Assembly: GCA_021325365.1 (NCBI GenBank) | Contig: JAJPHF010000139.1 | Span: 1 to 64,000 of the forward strand | Direction: 5' to 3' | DNA from: Pseudomonadota bacterium | Lineage (GTDB): Bacteria; Chloroflexota; UBA6077; JAJPHF01 | Length of the DNA: 64,000 bases | Part shown: positions 51,002 to 59,119 of the stretch, one piece after another | Position numbering within the stretch: position 1 is the stretch's first letter | Layout of the letters: every line of letters starts with the position of its first letter | The notes under the pieces: model-generated | What the model was told of the DNA's origin: nothing | Seen by the model: the letters and a program-made list of their open reading frames with translations, nothing else | The model's database searches: none | Made by a program: the position numbers and the translations under genes

Positions 51002-51010
51002 TGGTACACT
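51002..51010 (+). promoter_or_regulatory. Extended -10 promoter candidate
   Basis: TGGTACACT: a TG dinucleotide one base before TACACT, 23 bases upstream of the ATG at 51033. Similar to the TGGTACAAT upstream of the Rieske gene. Confidence 0.4.
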
Positions 51011-51032
51011 GCTCCCACTCGGAGAACGGCCC

Positions 51033-51289
51033 ATGAGCATCACCGTGCTAGCTCGCCGTGCTGCGCGTCCGGGGCAGGAACCTGGCTTACTGGCGGCCAT
51101 GCAGCAGCGGATGGCCCAGGTGACCCCACAGGGCAAGGCGATACCGTTCAGGGGTGGGCATCCCCCATCGCGATGCAGGCGTTCCTGGGGCAGCTACAGC
51201 CGGGCCTAGAGCTGGAGTTTCGCGCGATGGGCATCACGGCTGAGAGCTTCAACGGGGTCATGCACATGACCTACGAGACAGGGAGGTAG
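51033..51289 (+). pseudogene. Frameshifted small alpha-beta-barrel-type protein
   Basis: An ATG at 51033 with GGAGAAC upstream opens MSITVLARRAARPGQEPGLL and AAMQQRMAQVTPQG. From about 51135-51160 the homologous-looking continuation moves to another frame and reads GDTVQGWASPIAMQAFLGQL, then AMGITAESFNGVMHMTYE, to a stop at 51289. Together they give about 85 residues of a short protein resembling dimeric alpha-beta barrel (antibiotic-biosynthesis-monooxygenase-like) sequences. Either the gene is broken or there is a sequencing error. The lipoprotein gene starts two bases later. Confidence 0.5.
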
Positions 51290-51291
51290 GC

Positions 51292-52380
51292 ATGGGCTAT
51301 GGATTGCGGGCGTCGCTGCTGCTCGGCCTCTTAGTGACCGCCGCGTGTGCTGGCTGGGCCGGCGGGGGGGCTACCAGCGAGACGGGCCCAGCGCCGGCCC
51401 CCGCCGCTCCGCCCGGCACCTTGGTCCCCACCGGGGCAGCGTCCCCTACGCCGGAGCCCCCAGCCCAGAAGGTCACGGTGGCGTATCCGTCGGTCGCCGG
51501 CGGCTTCCTGCCCTTGTGGCTGGCTGCGGACGAGGGGTTGTTCGCGAAGTACGGCCTGGACGCCGAGCTGACCTACATCGCCAGCGGCACCACCGCGATG
51601 CAGAGCCTGCTCGCCGGCGACGTGCAGTTCGTCCTCACCTCGGCGCCCGAGCCGGTCGGTGCCTACCTCGCCGGCGCGCCCGTCCAGATCCTCATGGGCT
51701 GGAACCCGGTGCCCTCGGCCGTCTTCGTCGTGAATCCCCGTATTACGAGCCCGGAGCAGCTACGCGGCGAGACGATCGGGATCACGCGCTTCGGCGCACA
51801 GCCCCACGTCGCGGCGCGGATCGCCCTGAAGCACTGGGGCCTCGATCCCGACACCGACGTGCAGTACCTCCAACTGGGCGGCCCGCCGCAGATCGTGGCC
51901 GCCATGCAGTCCGGCGTCGTCGTGGGCGCCGCCCTCGCCCTGCCGACGAGCGTGCGCGCGCGCCAGCTGGGGTTCCGCGAGCTGGGCGACGTGGGCCAGA
52001 TGGGCGTCGAGTACCAGAGTGATGCGTTCGTTGGCGTCCAGTCCTACGTCGACGCGAACGCGGAGGCCGTGCGTCGCGTGGTGCGCGCGCTCCTGGAAGG
52101 CATCAAGTTGAGCCTGACCGACGACGACGCCTCGCGCGCCACGCTGGCCAAGTACACTCAGCTGGAAGAGCCCGAGCTGCTCGACGAGACGATCGCCCAC
52201 TTCCGCGCCATTACGCGGCGCGACGGCCGCCCGTCGCTGCCGGGCCTGCAGGCGATCCTCGACGACCTGGCTGAAGCGGACCCGCGCGCCCGCAGCGTGC
52301 GACCCGAGCAGCTCGTCAACCTGGCAGCGCTCGAGCAAGTCGAGGCCGGCGACTTCCTCAAACAGCTCTACGGCGAGTAA
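51292..52380 (+). CDS. NMT1/THI5-like solute-binding lipoprotein
   Basis: 362 residues with a lipoprotein signal (ASLLLGLLVTAACAGW, lipobox Cys19) and a Ser/Pro/Ala linker. The mature domain is a type 2 periplasmic-binding protein: VTVAYPSVAGGFLPLWLAADEGLFAKYGLDAELTYIASGTTAMQSLLAGDVQFVLTSAPEPVGAYLAGAP, 'LRGETIGITRFGAQPHVAARIALKHWGLDPDTDV' and 'NAEAVRRVVRALLEGIKLSL'. The family binds small organic molecules such as sulfonates, nitrate, pyrimidines and aromatic acids. No permease or ATPase gene is adjacent. Confidence 0.9.
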   Translation: MGYGLRASLLLGLLVTAACAGWAGGGATSETGPAPAPAAPPGTLVPTGAASPTPEPPAQKVTVAYPSVAGGFLPLWLAADEGLFAKYGLDAELTYIASGTTAMQSLLAGDVQFVLTSAPEPVGAYLAGAPVQILMGWNPVPSAVFVVNPRITSPEQLRGETIGITRFGAQPHVAARIALKHWGLDPDTDVQYLQLGGPPQIVAAMQSGVVVGAALALPTSVRARQLGFRELGDVGQMGVEYQSDAFVGVQSYVDANAEAVRRVVRALLEGIKLSLTDDDASRATLAKYTQLEEPELLDETIAHFRAITRRDGRPSLPGLQAILDDLAEADPRARSVRPEQLVNLAALEQVEAGDFLKQLYGE

Positions 52381-52479
52381 TCAGAGCGGCTGAGCGCATC
52401 GCGATGGAGGCTTCCAGCGCGCTAGCCGCTCGTTCTCGTCCTGGCTTAGCCTCCCGGTTGCTCCTAAGCGCTCGCCCAG

Positions 52480-52522
52480 GGATGGTGTGTCAGTTTGGCT
52501 TCGCCAAACTGACACACCATCC
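52480..52522. terminator. 20-bp inverted repeat, bidirectional terminator
   Basis: Perfect stem with TTC loop (arms 52480-52499 and 52503-52522; core GTGTGTCAGTTTGGC). It is located between the convergent lipoprotein gene and the Pht5-like gene. It shares its core with the stem-loop at 26259. Confidence 0.8.
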
Positions 52523-52534
52523 TGCGCCGGCCGC

Positions 52535-53539
52535 TTACTCGAACAGCCCGCGAGTGCTCGGCGCGAACAGCTCGTCCACCGGGATTGGCTGCTTCAGGAG
52601 GCCCTGCGTCGTGGCGAACTCCACGAACGTCTCCAGGGTGCGGCGGTTGCGCTGCAGCCCGTACGGCCAGGAGTCTTCGCCAAACACCGCCGCTGTCTCC
52701 TCGGCGGAGGTGCCGGCGATGGGCGGCTCGGGGCCGGCGCCCGCGGCGATGGCCCGCTCCTTGGCGGCCACGAACGCCGCGCACAGGCTCTCGGCTAGCC
52801 AGGGGTGCTGGGCGTCCAGCTCCTGCTTCATCACCACGAAGTGCATGATCGGGAAGACGCCGGTCTTCTGGTAATACTCCCGCTGTGTCTGGACCGGGTC
52901 GGCATAGGGCTGTCGCACGCGGCTGTCGCGCGCGGCTAGCTGGTCGCCCGGCCGCGGCGTCATGGTGGCGTCTAGCGCACCCGCCAGCAGCATCTCCTGC
53001 AGCGCGGCGTCGGGGGGGCCGCCGCCGTCGGCCGCGACCGGCCGCAGCGTCACGTTCGGAGGCGTCCCCAGGCCGGCGAAGCGCTCTTCCGTGATGGTGA
53101 CCCAGTTGACCGCCTCCTGGGCGACGCCGTGCTGCTGCCGCAGGATCCCGCGATGCCACAGCGACGAGGTCATCCAGAACTGCGGCAGGCCCACCCGTTT
53201 GCCCGCCAGATCGGCCGGCGTGTCGATGCCCGCCCGCGTGGCTACCAGCACGCAGGGCTGCAGGAAGCGGCGGCCGGTGAAGATGGGCAGGCCGATGAGC
53301 GGCGTGCCCTGCTCCCGCGCCTTGAGGTACGTCGCCAGCGACATCTCCGCCACGTCGAAAGCGAGGTTCAGCATCTGGCGCGAGTTGCCGTCCACCGACT
53401 TGCCCCGCGTGACCGCGACTTCCGTGCCCTTGGGGACCACGTCGCCGGCAAGCACTGGCTGCGTGAGTGGCCCGGGTACCAGGGACATGCTGAGCCGTAG
53501 GTTGGAGGTGGTCCCCCGGGATGGATTGGTGGCGCTCAT
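52535..53539 (-). CDS. 4,5-dihydroxyphthalate decarboxylase (Pht5)-like / periplasmic-binding-fold protein without signal peptide
   Basis: 334 residues from the ATG at 53539. It has no signal peptide or lipobox, so it is cytosolic. The sequence follows the Pht5 pattern: NLRLSMSLVPGPLTQPVLAGDV near the N-terminus, then NLAFDVAEMSLATYLKAREQGTPLIGLPIFTGRRFLQPCVLVATRAGIDTPADLAGKRVGLPQFWMTSSLWHRGILRQQHGV. This is the hallmark of dihydroxyphthalate decarboxylases that share the NMT1-type binding-protein fold. Placement after a LigB-type dioxygenase supports a catabolic enzyme. A binding protein that lost its export signal is the alternative. Confidence 0.75.
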   Translation of the reverse strand: MSATNPSRGTTSNLRLSMSLVPGPLTQPVLAGDVVPKGTEVAVTRGKSVDGNSRQMLNLAFDVAEMSLATYLKAREQGTPLIGLPIFTGRRFLQPCVLVATRAGIDTPADLAGKRVGLPQFWMTSSLWHRGILRQQHGVAQEAVNWVTITEERFAGLGTPPNVTLRPVAADGGGPPDAALQEMLLAGALDATMTPRPGDQLAARDSRVRQPYADPVQTQREYYQKTGVFPIMHFVVMKQELDAQHPWLAESLCAAFVAAKERAIAAGAGPEPPIAGTSAEETAAVFGEDSWPYGLQRNRRTLETFVEFATTQGLLKQPIPVDELFAPSTRGLFE

Positions 53540-53597
53540 GCGTCTACCTGCCTTCCTAGCCGCGCCCGCGCCGCGCCCGCGGGCGGGCCCCCCGACG

Positions 53598-54692
53598 TTA
53601 TGGGCTCGCTGCCCCGACGGCCGCGGCCACTCGTGGCCGGAAGAGCGCGAAGCACTTACTGGAGTTGAAGACGTAGCTCTCGACGTAGTCCACGATCTCC
53701 GCCGACTGGCCTAACTCGGCCATCGCGCCGGCGAGACACACCCAGTTCAGCATTTCGTGCTGGCCCGCGTCGTCCAGCTGCGGCGCGTCGATCTGGTCCC
53801 ACTGGACGAAGCGGCCGGTCTGGAGGTCCTCCAGGCGCGCGCGGTCGGCCGCTACGTCGGGATACAGCCGGTGATGCTTGCGAGTGAGCGAGCCGTGCGA
53901 CCAGCTCGACGAGGCGACGAGCGCCACCCGCCACGGACTGGCGGCGAAGAAGCGGGCGGTGGCGCGGCCGATCGCGAAGCAGCGACGGGGGCTGGGCGCG
54001 GGCGGCGACAGCTCGGGCGAGCCCTCGCCGTGGGCGCTGGCCGCCGTCTGCAGCAACTGGTTGCCATAGCAGTTGACGTGGAACGGGATCACCGGATACG
54101 GGAAGCCCGCCAGCTCGTAGTCGAGGTACAGGAGCGTGTACTGGAACGAGTGGGCCAGCCCGCGCTCGTGGCGAGTCAGGTAGGAGTACGCGATATCGAA
54201 GTCCTGTTCGAGCAGCGTGCGCGCCAGGCCGTTCGCCGCCTCGCGGTGGCCGCGTACCCGCAGCTCCCAATCGGGCGGCATCCCCCAGGCGTTGACGTCG
54301 GTCCGAAACGGCCCCCGCGCGCCGCCCGCGAACGGCGTGGAGACTGCCTCGTCCAGGATGTACACGCAGAAGGCCGGGACGCAGTCTCGCTTGAAGTTCT
54401 CGTACTGGTCGTCGCCCCAGATGACGACGAGGTCCGGGTGGAAAGCGTCAAGCTCTTCGCGCAGCTTGCGGTAGGCGGGCAGCAGCCTGGCGCAGTGCTC
54501 CCGCGCGGCGGTCTGGCCCTCGTCGTCGCCCCACTCCGCGCGCATCGGCGCCGGCCAGCTCGCCACGTCGGCGAGGATCTCCGGCGGGATGCGACCGTTC
54601 TCGACGTTCGTGCGCAGCATTCGCGGCCAGTACTCGGTGGGCACGGCCGGTCCTGGGTAGTGACTGAGGCCCAGTCCTAGAATCTCGCCCAT
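53598..54692 (-). CDS. LigB-family class III extradiol ring-cleavage dioxygenase (copy 1)
   Basis: 364 residues from the ATG at 54692 (GGAG upstream). LigB-domain landmarks are an early His (LGLGLSHYPGP), 'AEWGDDEGQTAAREHCARLLPAYRKLREELDAFHPDLVVIWGDDQYENF', 'YPVIPFHVNCYG' and 'WRVALVASSSWSHGSLTRKHH'. It ends AGQHEMLNWVCLAGAMAEL. The family uses Fe(II) and O2 to cleave catecholic rings meta to the hydroxyls. A close paralogue lies at 61178. It is first in an operon with the Pht5-like gene and has a GntR-type operator 89 bases upstream. Confidence 0.88.
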   Translation of the reverse strand: MGEILGLGLSHYPGPAVPTEYWPRMLRTNVENGRIPPEILADVASWPAPMRAEWGDDEGQTAAREHCARLLPAYRKLREELDAFHPDLVVIWGDDQYENFKRDCVPAFCVYILDEAVSTPFAGGARGPFRTDVNAWGMPPDWELRVRGHREAANGLARTLLEQDFDIAYSYLTRHERGLAHSFQYTLLYLDYELAGFPYPVIPFHVNCYGNQLLQTAASAHGEGSPELSPPAPSPRRCFAIGRATARFFAASPWRVALVASSSWSHGSLTRKHHRLYPDVAADRARLEDLQTGRFVQWDQIDAPQLDDAGQHEMLNWVCLAGAMAELGQSAEIVDYVESYVFNSSKCFALFRPRVAAAVGAASP

Positions 54693-54774
54693 CGGCTCAA
54701 CTCCACGCGAGCGAATCACGCACGGCTACAGCCGTGCCAACGGCGGACGCGGCTGGACGACGATGCCAGGCCCC

Positions 54775-54804
54775 ATTATAATCAATTCGTTAGACGGTTT
54801 GGCG
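54775..54804 (-). promoter_or_regulatory. GntR/FCD-type operator site 1 overlapping a promoter
   Basis: ATCAATTCGTTAGACGGTTT (54781-54800) with core CGT-TAG-ACG at 54788-54796. On the minus strand a TATAAT (54780-54775) abuts it, so the operator would cover the spacer between -10 and -35, a classic repression geometry. Same sequence as sites 2 and 3. Confidence 0.7.
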
Positions 54805-54853
54805 CACGAGCGGCTTGCTGGCGTCCTGGCTGGGCGTTCGGCGACACCCCGCG

Positions 54854-55054
54854 TCACCCGCCCGGCTCGGGCGAAGCCAGCGGCGGTGCCGGGTTGCCGC
54901 TCGCGAAGGCCCGCGGCCGCTGAGGCCCCGTGAGCGGGCGCTTGGCCCCGGCGATGAGCCAGTCCAGGTACCGCTGCAGGCCAAGGTAACCTGCAACGAC
55001 GGCGATCGGCGCGGCGAGCAGGGCTACGCCCATCACAAGCAGAGCTTTTCGCAT
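54854..55054 (-). CDS. Small membrane protein, unknown function
   Basis: 66 residues from the ATG at 55054 (AGGACG upstream). One TM helix (ALLVMGVALLAAPIAVVAGYLGL), then a short basic/Pro-rich tail. No family recognised. Confidence 0.45.
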   Translation of the reverse strand: MRKALLVMGVALLAAPIAVVAGYLGLQRYLDWLIAGAKRPLTGPQRPRAFASGNPAPPLASPEPGG

Positions 55055-55189
55055 CGTCCTACTCCGAATGAGCAAGCTGTCGAGTCCGAGCGGATTATAG
55101 GCCGGGCTCCGGACGCGAACACGCGAGTACGGTCAGGGCCCCAGAAGCGCGGGCTGCGGGAGCCCAATTCCCCAGCAGAGGTGTTGCCG

Positions 55190-55318
55190 ATGAGAGGCCG
55201 GGAGCGGTGGGTCCTCCTGGCGCTACTGGCGCTCGCGGTGGTGGTCGGCGGCCGCCGCTTCCTTCGGCTTGCGGATCCGGACGCGAGCCTATACGCCGCA
55301 CCGCCACGCGGGCGCTAG
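55190..55318 (+). CDS. Very small membrane protein, unknown function
   Basis: 42 residues from the ATG at 55190 (AGAGGTG upstream). One hydrophobic helix (RWVLLALLALAVVVGG), then a basic tail. It may be spurious; the ribosome binding site and TM pattern are the only support. Confidence 0.3.
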   Translation: MRGRERWVLLALLALAVVVGGRRFLRLADPDASLYAAPPRGR

Positions 55319-55341
55319 CGTGTCGGCTGCTCGCGTGCGGG

Positions 55342-55350
55342 TGGTACAAT
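55342..55350 (+). promoter_or_regulatory. Extended -10 promoter candidate of the Rieske gene
   Basis: TGGTACAAT, 88 bases upstream of the start. No clear -35; extended -10 promoters can dispense with it. Confidence 0.45.
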
Positions 55351-55437
55351 CCTCCCCATCGGCTGCTGGCGGCGGCCCGCCGCCTACTTGGCTCCGCGCC
55401 GGGTGTGCCGAGCGCCAAGAGCTGAAAGGAGACTCTG

Positions 55438-56622
55438 ATGGTCGCGGTTGAGCAACCCCAGGTCCGATCTGTCGAGCGGGGCGCGGAGCCGCGACTGCGG
55501 AGCACGCGTGGGCCGCGCTACGAGGCCGCCGTGCTGGGCTTCCGCCACTACTGGTATCCCGCCATGCTGTCGCGGCACCTCGGCAAGAAGCCCCAGGCGA
55601 TCAAGATGCTGGGCGAGGACCTGGTGTTCGTACGCGGCGAGGAGGGGCGGCCGCACGCGCTGTACGACCGCTGCGCCCATCGCGGCATGCTGCTGTCCGC
55701 GGGCACGTGCCTGTCAGCGGGCACCATTACCTGCCCCTACCACGGCTGGACCTTTGACGTTGCGAATGGCGAGCTGGTGGCGGCGCTCACCGACGGGCCG
55801 CAGTCGGCCGTGGTCGGCAAGCTCGGCAAGAACGTGCGCTCCTACCCCGTCGAGGAGCGCAACGGCATCATCTACGTCTACATGGGCGACGCCAATCCGC
55901 CGCCGCTCGAAGCAGACGTGCCGGAAGAGATGCTGAGCCCCGACTACACGTTCTCCGTGGTAGTGTCGCTCTGGAAGAGCAACTGGCGGGCCGGCATCGA
56001 GAACGGCTACGACGCGGCCCATGCCCCCTACATCCACCGCGATAGCCTGCGCTGGCGCACCGCGATGCGCCTGCAGCCCGCCTGGGGCGGCTACGTCCAG
56101 AGCGTCGTGGAGGGGAAGTACCTCCGGCAGACCCGTGGCGCCGAGCGCGGCTACGAGGCCGAGTATCCGCGGGTGGGCCGCTGGCCGCGGCACACCTGGC
56201 TACGCAAGACCCTGGCGAAGATCGGCGAGCGCCAGACGCGCCCAGCCGTCCAGACGAACGAGTTTCGCCTGCCGTGCATCATCCGCAATCGATACACCTA
56301 CTACTACCACGTCCGCTGGGCCGTGCCGGTGGACGAGCACACCAGCCGCACCTTCCAGGCGCTGGTCGGCCCCTACGACGGCGCGCGCGCCGCGGCATTC
56401 AAGGCGCAGTACTGGCTGTGGCACCGCTGGGTGTTCCACATGTGGTTCAACGGCCAGGACGACCGAGTCATCTCCCAGCTCGAGTACGACGCGCCGGAGC
56501 AGCTTTTCCGCCCGGACAGCTCCATCGTGGGCCTGCGGAAGTACATCGAGGCGCACGCCCGCACGGCCGACCCGGAGCCCGGCGTGCCGGAGCCGGACTT
56601 CAGCGGCGAGCGCTATCCGTAG
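55438..56622 (+). CDS. Rieske aromatic-ring-hydroxylating oxygenase, alpha subunit
   Basis: 394 residues from the ATG at 55438 (GAAAGGAG upstream). The Rieske [2Fe-2S] ligands are Cys79/His81 (YDRCAHRGM) and Cys99/His102 (ITCPYHGWTF). The catalytic domain carries the mononuclear iron site Asp192, His195, His200 (ENGYDAAHAPYIHRD). Length and motif spacing fit the phthalate-dioxygenase/KshA-type single-subunit oxygenases. Reductase and ferredoxin partners are not in the window. Together with the LigB enzymes and hydrolase it would start ring degradation; no GntR operator is seen upstream. Confidence 0.93.
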   Translation: MVAVEQPQVRSVERGAEPRLRSTRGPRYEAAVLGFRHYWYPAMLSRHLGKKPQAIKMLGEDLVFVRGEEGRPHALYDRCAHRGMLLSAGTCLSAGTITCPYHGWTFDVANGELVAALTDGPQSAVVGKLGKNVRSYPVEERNGIIYVYMGDANPPPLEADVPEEMLSPDYTFSVVVSLWKSNWRAGIENGYDAAHAPYIHRDSLRWRTAMRLQPAWGGYVQSVVEGKYLRQTRGAERGYEAEYPRVGRWPRHTWLRKTLAKIGERQTRPAVQTNEFRLPCIIRNRYTYYYHVRWAVPVDEHTSRTFQALVGPYDGARAAAFKAQYWLWHRWVFHMWFNGQDDRVISQLEYDAPEQLFRPDSSIVGLRKYIEAHARTADPEPGVPEPDFSGERYP

Positions 56623-56664
56623 GAACGCCGCCAGCCGCGACGGCCTGGGAGGGACGCGGCGCCG

Positions 56665-57834
56665 TTAGGAGCGTCCCATCATCGTCCGCATCTCCTCGCG
56701 GATTTTGGGCTGCTCGTTCAACGTGAAATCCCAGGCGTTCTCGTCGAAGTAGTCGACGCCGGGCTGGGGCAGCCAGGCGCGCGGCACGGCGCTGTCGTCG
56801 AGGTCGTTGCGGACCGACACCTGGCGCTGCGCATCTTCCCAGAGCTGCTGGCCCTCCCGGGAGAGCAGCCAGTTCACGAAGACCTTGGCCGCATTCGGAT
56901 GGGGAGCGCGGTCGAGCAGCCCCAGGTGCCCAAACCCGGCCGACAAGCTGTCGGGAGACTCCGGGGGGTTCTGGAGGACGCTCACATGGAAGCCCTCCTC
57001 GGTCAGACGTCCGACCTCCTGCTGCTCCAACGACAGGGCGATGGGGTAGGTGCCGCGGGCTAGCAGGTCGGCGCTCTGGCGGTGGTCGCGGGTGACGAAC
57101 GGCTGCTGGTCCACATACAGCCGCCGCGCGTAATCCGCCCCGAGGTTGAGGTACAGCTCGGCGGACTGGTTCGTGGCCGCGCCCGCGACCGTGGGATCGT
57201 AAGTGACGATCTTGCCCCGGTACTCGGGCTTCAGCAGGTCATACCAGCTCTTGATGTCGCTCGGCTGCACCGCATCGGTGTTCAGCGTGACCGTGCGGTT
57301 CACAGTATTGTTCATGCGATAGACGTACTGCTCGGCGGGGTCCATGAAGATGAGCTTGCCCATGCGGTACTTCGCCGTATCGAGCACCTCGGGGAGGATC
57401 AGGGCCGGGCGCAAGGGCGCCAGCATCCCCATGACGCCGTTCTCGACCTGCCCGCGGCCCGCCAGCACCTCGTACATCGAGTTCGAGCCGGAGATGACGA
57501 CGTCCGCGGAGTAGATGCCGGCGCTGCGCTCGGCCTGGAGCCGCGCCGCGAAGTCGCTGCTCGCCTGCCCGGTGTACTCCAGGTTGATACCGAAGCGCTT
57601 CTGGAAGGCCTCGGGCAGGCGGCGGCGCAGCTCCGTGGTGGGTGGCCCCAGGACGACGACCGTGCCCTCCTCCCGGGCCGCGGCCACCAGGGCGTCCCAC
57701 TCCGGCCCCGCGGCCGTGCCGCTCACTGCGGGCTCGCCGCCCGGCGGCGCCGTCGACGCGGCGGGGCCGCACGCCGCGAGCAGCAGCGCCATCAGGGCAA
57801 GCAAGACTGCAGGGCGCAAGCGCGCTCGGTCCAT
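56665..57834 (-). CDS. Solute-binding lipoprotein, iron/thiamine-type (family 1), copy 1
   Basis: 389 residues from the ATG at 57834. Lipoprotein signal LRPAVLLALMALLLAACGPA (lipobox Cys22). The mature domain is a type 2 binding protein of the Fe3+/ABC family: EWDALVAAAREEGTVVVLGPPTTELRRRLPEAFQKRFGINLEYTGQ, 'SADVVISGSNSMYEVLAGRG', 'KSWYDLLKPEYRGKIVTYDPTVAGAA' and 'HPNAAKVFVNWLLSREGQQLWEDAQ'. The ligand is unknown. It is closely related to the next gene upstream and lies at the end of the hydrolase operon. Confidence 0.9.
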   Translation of the reverse strand: MDRARLRPAVLLALMALLLAACGPAASTAPPGGEPAVSGTAAGPEWDALVAAAREEGTVVVLGPPTTELRRRLPEAFQKRFGINLEYTGQASSDFAARLQAERSAGIYSADVVISGSNSMYEVLAGRGQVENGVMGMLAPLRPALILPEVLDTAKYRMGKLIFMDPAEQYVYRMNNTVNRTVTLNTDAVQPSDIKSWYDLLKPEYRGKIVTYDPTVAGAATNQSAELYLNLGADYARRLYVDQQPFVTRDHRQSADLLARGTYPIALSLEQQEVGRLTEEGFHVSVLQNPPESPDSLSAGFGHLGLLDRAPHPNAAKVFVNWLLSREGQQLWEDAQRQVSVRNDLDDSAVPRAWLPQPGVDYFDENAWDFTLNEQPKIREEMRTMMGRS

Positions 57835-57852
57835 GCGACGTACTCCTGAGTG

Positions 57853-59061
57853 TTACTGTGTGCCGAGGAGTTGTCGTAGCTCGGGGACGATCCGGGGCGT
57901 GGTGTCCAGGACGAACTCCCAGCTCTGGTTGTCGAAGTACTGAACAGCGGGGTCCGGCACGCTGGCCTGGAACCAGGCCGGATAGCGCGACTCGTCCAGA
58001 TCGTTGCGCGTGGAGGCCTGGAGCTGCGCGTCCTGCCAGAGCTGCTGGCCGGCCTGCGACGTCATCCAGTTCACGAACAGCTTGGCCGCGTTCGGGTGCG
58101 GGGCATGGTCCAGGAGGCCGACGTACGAGAAGCCGCCCGTGACGGTCGGTTCCAGGCCCTGGAGGTGGGGCAGCGCGGTGACCGGGAAACCCTGGTCCTG
58201 TAGGTCGCCGATGGCTTGTCCTTGGATGTACAAGGCAATAGGGCGGGTACCGTGGGCCAGCATGTCCGCGGTCTGGCGGTGGTCACGCGTGAAGGTGACC
58301 TCCTGATCGACGAACAGCCGCTTCACGTAGTCGCGGCCGAGGCGCTCGTACTTGTAGACGGCGGCGCTCACACCCGCCCCGGCGATCGTCGGGTCGTAAG
58401 CCGCGATCTTGCCACGGAACTCGGGCTTCAGCAGGTCCTGCCAGCTCTGGATGTCTGACGGCTTGACGTAGTCCGTGTTGATCGCCACGTCGTGGTTGGT
58501 GTAGTTGGCCGTGCGCAGCACGTACTGCTCGGCCGGGTCCATGAACAACAGCTTGCCGGTGCGGTACCTGGCCGTGTCGAGCACCTCGGGGAGGATCAGG
58601 GCCGGGCGCAAGGGGGCCAGCATCCCCATGACTCCGTCGCTGATCTGGCCGCTCCCCGCGAGCACCTCGTACATGGTGTTGGCCCCGGCCACCACGACGT
58701 CCGTCGAATACAGGCCGGCGCTGCGCTCGCTGGCAAGTCGCGGGCCGTAATCTCCGCTCGCCTGGCCGACGTACTCGAGGGTGATGCCGAACTGCTGTTG
58801 GAACGCCTCGGGAGCGCGGCGCCGCAGCTCGGGCGTGGGCGGGCCTAATACCGAGACCTTGCCTTCCTGCCGCGCGGCGGCGACCAAGGCATCCCACGCC
58901 GGGCCCGCGTCCGCTCCGCTCACGCCGGGCGCCGCGGCCGGCGCCGTCGACCGCTCCGCCCCGCGCGCGGCGGGCCCCCCCGCGCACGCCGCCATGGCGA
59001 GCGCCAGGCACACCAGCGCCGCCAGCTGGCCCCGTACCGCGCCGCAGCCTATCCGAGACAT
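57853..59061 (-). CDS. Solute-binding lipoprotein, iron/thiamine-type (family 1), copy 2
   Basis: 402 residues from the ATG at 59061; a GTG at 59100 is an alternative. Lipobox LAMAACAGG. It is paralogous to the previous gene along its whole length, with shared blocks GMLAPLRPALILPEVLDTA, LLFMDPAEQYV, DLLKPEFRGKI and HPNAAKLFVNWM. Two near-identical binding proteins in tandem usually have different ligands or arose by recent duplication. No permease or ATPase component is visible in the window. Confidence 0.9.
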   Translation of the reverse strand: MSRIGCGAVRGQLAALVCLALAMAACAGGPAARGAERSTAPAAAPGVSGADAGPAWDALVAAARQEGKVSVLGPPTPELRRRAPEAFQQQFGITLEYVGQASGDYGPRLASERSAGLYSTDVVVAGANTMYEVLAGSGQISDGVMGMLAPLRPALILPEVLDTARYRTGKLLFMDPAEQYVLRTANYTNHDVAINTDYVKPSDIQSWQDLLKPEFRGKIAAYDPTIAGAGVSAAVYKYERLGRDYVKRLFVDQEVTFTRDHRQTADMLAHGTRPIALYIQGQAIGDLQDQGFPVTALPHLQGLEPTVTGGFSYVGLLDHAPHPNAAKLFVNWMTSQAGQQLWQDAQLQASTRNDLDESRYPAWFQASVPDPAVQYFDNQSWEFVLDTTPRIVPELRQLLGTQ

Positions 59062-59119
59062 TTTGTACCGAGCATCCGGACCGCCTCTCCCGCCTGCCAC
59101 CCGCGCTGCAGCGTGGCCG

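Noticed and set aside
55084..55110. A further copy of the GntR operator upstream of the Rieske gene
   Set aside because: The region has GGATTATAGG but no CGT-NNN-ACG core; the Rieske gene shows no operator of this type.
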